A stretch of DNA of 64,000 bases, from positions 930,001 through 994,000 of the forward strand of contig BQUP01000007.1 in the NCBI GenBank assembly GCA_022835595.1, in the 5' to 3' direction. Positions 58,417 through 64,000 of this stretch are shown piece by piece. Under the pieces are notes generated by a model. It did not search any database. It was not told the origin of the DNA and saw only the letters and a program-made list of their open reading frames with translations. The position numbers and the translations under genes are program-made. Every line of letters begins with the position of its first letter. Position 1 is the stretch's first letter. Source of the stretch: Cystobasidium ongulense. Its lineage: Eukaryota > Basidiomycota > Cystobasidiomycetes > Cystobasidiales > Cystobasidiaceae.

Positions 58417-58838
58417 TAAGAGTGCAATGAAGGTAGATGCACGCATACTATAAGAGAAGCATGTAGCAAGCAATGAAGCATAGGAATGCAATGAAACATA
58501 GTCTAGATATTCCGTCACGTGCATCGGTGGCTGCATATGCATGCACTTACTCTAATGACGCGAAAGCCTTTACGACAAAGTTAGCAGCACTGCTGCGTTG
58601 TTATGCAATTTGCATACCCCCTTCGTGCATGAACGAAACAAGACCTCGTGTTTCATTCCTCGTTTGAAACGCCTTTTGTGTCGGCGATTGCGAATCCTGC
58701 AGCTTGTCCTTGTACACACCATTATCCAGCAAGCTGCACACCCGTCTTGCAAGAAGTGTACACGAGGAGTGCATCCTAGATGCTGAAGACTTGCTGAATA
58801 TCGCTATTGACCCTGCTAGACTGCTGGTGGTTTACACG
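58417..58838. other. Intergenic, promoter of ABC transporter
   Basis: 422 bases. The transporter frame is open without ATG from 58704, so leader sequence may start there. No gene seen. Confidence 0.4.
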
Positions 58839-61800
58839 ATGATGATCGCCGTATCGCGCTGGATGATGCAGCAATTCGACGATACTGCAAGCATGAGCAA
58901 GATGGTGGACATAACAGAGCCTGCAGATGGTGAAAAGATACAGCTCCTCCTGCTCTCCATCAACGCTCTCCGCCTCTTCATTCCCTCGGTTGGCCTGTTC
59001 CTCCTACTCTGTCAGCTGCTCCAGGTCTTGTTGCGCAGCTTGTTCGCTCGTCTTCAAGCAAGCAGCTTCCTCGAGACTCGCGATGGCTACCAGGCTATTC
59101 CGAATGCAGGCGAACCGATTACGAATGGTCCATCCATGAACGCTTTCTCAAACGGCAGAATCTCACTTCCACCCGATCAACATGGAATACTACCTGTAGT
59201 CGTCCCTGTACCTGCGTTACGCAGAGGATTAATATACGTTCTCTATGGAGCAACAATATTCACATACCTCGTCGAAGGCGCTCTTCTCATCGCGCACTCC
59301 CTCGTCTCCATGGAGTGGGAATCCCATACCACACCCTCCATCTACAAATTCGAAGAGTACCACCTCCTAGGCGCCTCAATCGCTTTATTCGTACAGGTCC
59401 TTTACATGGCTTGGCAAGAACGCTCATTAGGTTTAGGGAGATACAAGAGAACTTATCCCGTCCTGATGGCGTTGTGCTTGTGGATAGGAGAAGTAACACT
59501 ACTAGCAGTAATCGCGAGAACACTCGTCATACTCACTTCAACAACTTCCGCATCTGAAGAAGCACGAAAACTACATGGATGGACAATAGGTCATCTTGTG
59601 ATACAAGGAACTCGAATACTCTTCCTCTCATTCCTTCTATTGTCATTCACTTCACTCCTCCGACGAACGGACTTCAAACCGAATGAATATACAGCTATAC
59701 TAGCTGAGTCAGAAGCAGCACAAGCTGCTACATCTACAGTACCTGGACAATCCAACGGACGGCCAGCTACAAGTCAAGCCGGCGGATACGGTACTTTCGG
59801 AGGACAGGCTAAGAAGAATGCAGAAGATGGAAAGGACGGAAAAGCTCCTTTAAAACAGAATCTGTCGTTCTTGAAAAGAATGAAAGTCTTGGGACCGTAT
59901 CTTTGGCCTAAGAAGAGTAAAACCCTTCAAGTCGTAGCCTGTAAGTCACTCTCTGAACGTTTGTAAAAGTTCGCATGCCTGGACTAGGAGACTGAACATG
60001 CGATGTCAATCTCTCAGTGGTCTGCTTCCTGCTCCTTGGTGTCGGAAGAGTCGTCAATGTCTTTGTGCCTCGAACGTATGGTAACCTAGTTGAAGATCTC
60101 ACGAACAAGCGAGGTGAGTATTCCAATCGGGAAGGAGCCTCATTTTCCACGCTAAGGCCATGCTTGTATCGAAATAGCACCATGGAAACATCTCCTCCTC
60201 TACGCAGGTCTTCGTTTCCTGCAAGGCAATGGTGGTCTTACACAAGTTTTAGGATCAAACCTCTGGATACCGGTAGCCCAATATTCAGAAAGAGAAATGT
60301 CGATGATGACTTTCTCACATCTACTCAATTTATCACTTTCTTTTCAAGTTAGAAAGAAAACAGGCGAAGTATTAAGAACTTTAGATAGAGGTTCTGCTAT
60401 CAATTCCTTCTTTCAAACTTTACTTTTCCAACTCGCTCCTATTGGCATTGACATTGTGATTGCTATTATCTATTTCTGGGTTACTTTCGATATTGGGTAC
60501 GTGATTGCTGGAACATGGGCAAATGTTCGTTAAGCTGACTCACTTGCTCTTTCTTCCTTTCGTGAACCACCCAGCCTCGCTATCCTTGTTGCAGTCGTCA
60601 TGGTTGCATACGTAACCGCAAGTGTAGTACTCACTAATCTCCGAGTCAAACTCCGACGAGACATGAACGATAAAGACAAATATACGAGGGGTATCTTAGC
60701 AGATGCATTAGGAGCATGGGAAACAATAAAATATTTCTCAGGTGAAGAAAGAGAAATGAAAAGATATACAGATGCATTAAAAGCTTATCAAAAGAGTGAA
60801 TTCAAAGTTATTGCTAGTTTGAACTTCTTAAATTTACTTCAGAATGGTATTATCTCTTTGGGATTGTTAGTTGGTGCTCTTATCGTGGCATTCTCTGTTG
60901 TTCAGGGTACAAGGTGAGTTTGGCTCGAAAGGATTTCTCAAAATCCGAAGAGACATATCGTCCTGATATACATCTTTGCGTTCACAGGAAGGTTGGAGAC
61001 TTCGTAATGTGTAAGTCAAAATTGAAGAGCTTCTCTAAAGATAACCTAACACTGACCTCTTTACACCGGGAATGATCAGTCTTGACATACCTCAATCAGC
61101 TGTGAGCTTTTCTTTCGTATTGGTAGCACTTACGCGAAAACTGAGCCGTATTTAATCACGCAGATACGGACGTAAGCCAATAAAGCGAAGTTTGCTCCTT
61201 CCCAACGTTCGTACTAATCATTTTACTCTGGTTATCAACAGCTCTCAACATTCTAGGAACTCTTTATCGAGTTATTCAGTCCAATATCACAGATACGGAT
61301 AATCTCATGAAGCTACTCGCCGAAGAAAAGGAAATCGTTGATAAGCCTGGTGCTGAAGAACTAAAGAATGCCACTGGCGAGATTGAACTGGATCATGTGA
61401 GAAACGCAATTACCGTCTTATCATGATGCTGGGCAGCAGCACTGATGTGTGATATGTCAAATAGGTCAACTTCACCTACGATGGCCGGATGACCGCTCTG
61501 AAGGACCTCACTGTCAAGATCTCAGCTGGCACTAGTGTTGCTCTTGTCGGGTACGCCTCTGTCCACTGTGGTACTATGCTAATCGACACTGACATGCATA
61601 ACACTTTCAGCGAATCGGGAGCTGGTAAAAGTACGCTGCTTCGGCTGCTGTATCGATTCTATGAGGTCACTGGCGGAGCTATCAAAATAGATGGCAAAGA
61701 TATACGAGATATAACTCAGCATTCGCTTCGAAAAGCTATTGGCGTAGTGCCGCAAGGTACGTCAATTCCAAGGCTCAGATAATCGGAGTCTAAGCTGATG

Positions 61801-62553
61801 GATGCACTTTTTGCAGAGGCCGTCTTGTTTAATGAGAGTATAGCCTATAACATTGGCTACGGAAAAGAAGGAGCGACTCAAGCAGAGATTGAAGAAGCTG
61901 CAAAAGCTGCTAGAATATACGATAGAATCCAAACATTCCCAGATGGTGCGTCACTTTGCTTGGAAGTGTATTGAAAGAGGACTGTACTGATTCCAGTTCG
62001 ATTATTAGGCTGGAATACGATTGTTGGCGAAAGAGGAGTCAGACTGAGCGGAGGAGAGAAACAGAGAGTTTCCATTGCGCGTGCAATACTCAAGAATCCC
62101 GCAATACTACTCCTCGATGAAGCGACCTCTGCTCTTGATACCCAAACAGAACGAGAAATACAAGGCTCGCTGCAAAGTTTGGCTCAAGGCAGGACTAGCA
62201 TTGCGATTGCTCATCGTCTCTCAACAATCACTTATAGTGACCTAATCTTGGTTTTGAAAGACGGAGGTAGGTTGCGCTTAAGCATTGTGTATGCGTTCGG
62301 CCCAGGAGCTGAGATTCTTTGTACACAAACTTCACTAGAAATTGTCGAGCGAGGTGATCACAAAGAATTGCTTGGTCTGAAAGGCTTATACTATAATTTG
62401 TGGCAGAAACAAATCAGAGCCGAGGAGGAAGGGACAATCGACGATGGCAAAGACACGCTCAAGCTGCCTATCTCGAGTGCCTTGTCACGCCCCGTCACAC
62501 CGACCAGTGCAACATCTCATGTGCCGACTGAGCACGGTCATGGCCATTCTTGA
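58839..62553 (+). CDS. HMT1-type half ABC transporter (ABCB6-like)
   Basis: Half-size transporter with an extra N-terminal membrane domain, as in fission yeast Hmt1 (vacuolar phytochelatin/glutathione-conjugate pump) and human ABCB6. Start at ATG 58839 (MMIAVSRW). The N-terminal domain has about five helices, then [17 protein letters not shown] leads into the core: [44 protein letters not shown]. The nucleotide domain has Walker [10 protein letters not shown], split by an intron after [27 protein letters not shown] and AHRLST. About 14 exons; three in a row are 23, 22 and 8 bases (60988-61010, 61080-61101, 61164-61171). No mitochondrial presequence, so I prefer Hmt1 to Atm1. The end [12 protein letters not shown] is His-rich. 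Confidence 0.92.
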
Positions 62554-62788
62554 ATAAATCAAAGAGACTGCTTCCGAAGAAGTGTGTGTCGTATAGCCTC
62601 ATAACAATTATCTAGAGGTAGCCATAGTCGTCTTGATGGTCCATATGCTATGTAGGCCTGATACACACGCAGAGTAGTACACGCAAATCTCGTTGTACGT
62701 ATTAACAGATGAGTACTCAATCACAATGTTACACAGTCATGAAAACAATGCTGGCTTTATAGCTACATTTTGACTCTATGAACATCTA

Positions 62789-64000
62789 CTACTGTTTATC
62801 GAAGAAATCGATAACCGTCTCGCTGAATCTCTTTACACCCTCCTTGAGTTTCTCATGCGTAGAGAAACTGAAAGCTACTCTGAAATGACCAACTCCAGCT
62901 ATCATATCCTTATTGATGCCCGCGCTCGGTGTACCACCGAGAGCTCCGACTATAGTATGTTGAGCATCGGCAAGTATAGCCTGATCCTCGTCTGGGGCGC
63001 CTGAGCGCAAGCCATCGCCCGCGAAAAACCAGCCTGGAGCGACTAGAACGTGATTATTGGCCAATTGTATCCAAAGCTTGTTGAGCAAGTCCTTCGTAAC
63101 TTTGCTCTTTTCTTCCTCGCTTCCATTCGCAGGGAAGTCCGGATGATTAGAGATATGAACGTTCACCCAGACGAACATACCACCCTCAGGAGGTGAGAAG
63201 CTAATGAGTGGCTTTCGACCTTCAGACACGCCGAAGTTTGCGAACTTTTCGTTCAGATCAACTGTCTGTAAAGGCGTTCGTTTAGTCGAGCTGTATTTCT
63301 CGTAGCCGACAAAGGTGACTCTCGATTTTTGGGTGGTGCCAGTTGAGAGAGCGACCTGTCTATCGCTAGACCTGATGGCCTCAATCTTGAAGTTATCGTG
63401 GAAAGCATCGACGGTGACATCCCTTCTCTCCCTGTATTCAGCTCTGAGTCCTCTGAGCCATCGAATCCATCCGTCCATTCCCCAGCTTTCCAAAATCTTG
63501 CCAACAACGACTTGGGTAAAGCCGCTAGGCTGTTGAGTGGAAGTCTCGCTGGCTCGAAGCAGACGCTCCGAGAAACGTGCATTCGAAGTGATCCATCCTA
63601 GTCGGCATCCTGGAGCTACAGTCTTACTGAACGTGTCTAGGCGAATGACGCGACCTTGGTAGTCGAACGTAAGGTATGAAGGGGTGAGGGATCGCAGGAA
63701 CTGCCTGTTCTCTTCCTTTGGTGCGAAAGCAGTAGCTTCAAGCTCTTTCTCCTCCCATGGGAATTGTAGAATATAATACGGCTGCAATGCGACACCTATC
63801 AGTCTTCGGGTCTTCTCTATCAACAAGAAGTAAAACTTACGTCGTCCTCCGCAATAATGACATCGTATTTGACGCAAACGGCATAGATCTGCTTCTTCCT
63901 TTCGGTTTGAGCTACGGATCCACAAGGGTTCTGACCAACTGTAAAGGTAAAGAAGGACAGACAAAGTCAATATCGAAACATTCGCATATAGCGTGCAGGA
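62789..64000 (-). CDS. Aromatic amino-acid aminotransferase (class I, Aro8-like), 5' end beyond window
   Basis: PLP enzyme that transfers amino groups between aromatic amino acids (or 2-aminoadipate, kynurenine) and 2-oxo acids. Visible parts in order: GQNPCGSV, IIAEDD joined to PYYILQFPW, the PLP lysine in RLDTFSKTVAPGCRLGW, STQQPSGFTQ, GGMFVWV and a C-terminal FRVAFSF with the substrate Arg. Three exons lie in the window; the intron between AEDD and PYY runs at about 63840-63782. There is an insert (STGTTQKSRVTF) before SPPEGG. The N-terminus is outside the window. The stop is at 62789. The plain motif order matches fungal Aro8-type enzymes. Confidence 0.9.
   Translation of the reverse strand, partial: SCTLYANVSILTLSVLLYLYSWSEPLWIRSSNRKEEADLCRLRQIRCHYCGGRRKFYFLLIEKTRRLIGVALQPYYILQFPWEEKELEATAFAPKEENRQFLRSLTPSYLTFDYQGRVIRLDTFSKTVAPGCRLGWITSNARFSERLLRASETSTQQPSGFTQVVVGKILESWGMDGWIRWLRGLRAEYRERRDVTVDAFHDNFKIEAIRSSDRQVALSTGTTQKSRVTFVGYEKYSSTKRTPLQTVDLNEKFANFGVSEGRKPLISFSPPEGGMFVWVNVHISNHPDFPANGSEEEKSKVTKDLLNKLWIQLANNHVLVAPGWFFAGDGLRSGAPDEDQAILADAQHTIVGALGGTPSAGINKDMIAGVGHFRVAFSFSTHEKLKEGVKRFSETVIDFFDKQ

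Noticed and set aside
58839-62553. Mitochondrial Atm1
   Set aside because: The protein has an extra multi-helix N-terminal domain and no presequence, as in Hmt1/ABCB6.
1-64000. tRNA, rRNA, CRISPR, retroelement
   Set aside because: I looked for B-box-like GGTTCGAATCC, regular spaced repeats and reverse transcriptase motifs and saw none; weak copies could be missed by eye.

Overview
This looks like nuclear DNA of a filamentous or yeast-like fungus, most likely a basidiomycete. Nearly every gene is split by several short GT-AG introns of about 50 to 75 bases, with a CTGAC or CTAAC branch site close to the 3' splice site. Fungus-specific families (Zn2Cys6 regulators, fungal MFS carriers, Tom20, Vps74, Yju2) are present. 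I cannot place it below phylum. One 10-base N run marks an assembly gap. I see no rRNA, tRNA or CRISPR. Gene models were spliced by eye from frame continuity, so inner exon borders are less certain than identities.

Layout. 0-9 kb is catabolic: an edge-truncated Baeyer-Villiger monooxygenase divergent from a short-chain dehydrogenase, an MFS sugar-type carrier, a 78-residue unknown, and an Ayr1-like reductase. 9-13 kb holds a Zn2Cys6 regulator. 12.5-23 kb holds two paralogous small secreted proteins that flank a P450, a membrane-anchored M19 dipeptidase and an MFS carrier. 24-32 kb holds a Dal5-like carrier, a TauD-type dioxygenase and a second Zn2Cys6 regulator.

32-46 kb is the most interesting part: a class II aldolase, an NCS1 (FUR-type) permease, a D-amino-acid oxidase with a peroxisomal AKL tail, a hydantoin racemase, an unknown 185-residue protein, an N-carbamoyl-D-amino-acid hydrolase and a D-hydantoinase. 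Together these make a complete route: import of a hydantoin, racemisation, ring opening, removal of the carbamoyl group, and oxidation of the D-amino acid. Genes sit in head-to-head pairs. All three shared promoters carry the heptamer CGGCGAA and a GATAAG site, which points to one pathway regulator plus nitrogen control. A degenerate coiled-coil gene lies inside the block, and a 141-base hairpin element sits in a hydantoinase intron.

46-64 kb is a housekeeping block: Ran exchange factor, a four-pass membrane protein, prohibitin 2, Tom20, Vps74, Yju2, a two-pass membrane protein, an HMT1-type ABC transporter and an edge-truncated aromatic aminotransferase. Several genes contain very small exons (4, 7, 8, 13 and 16 bases).
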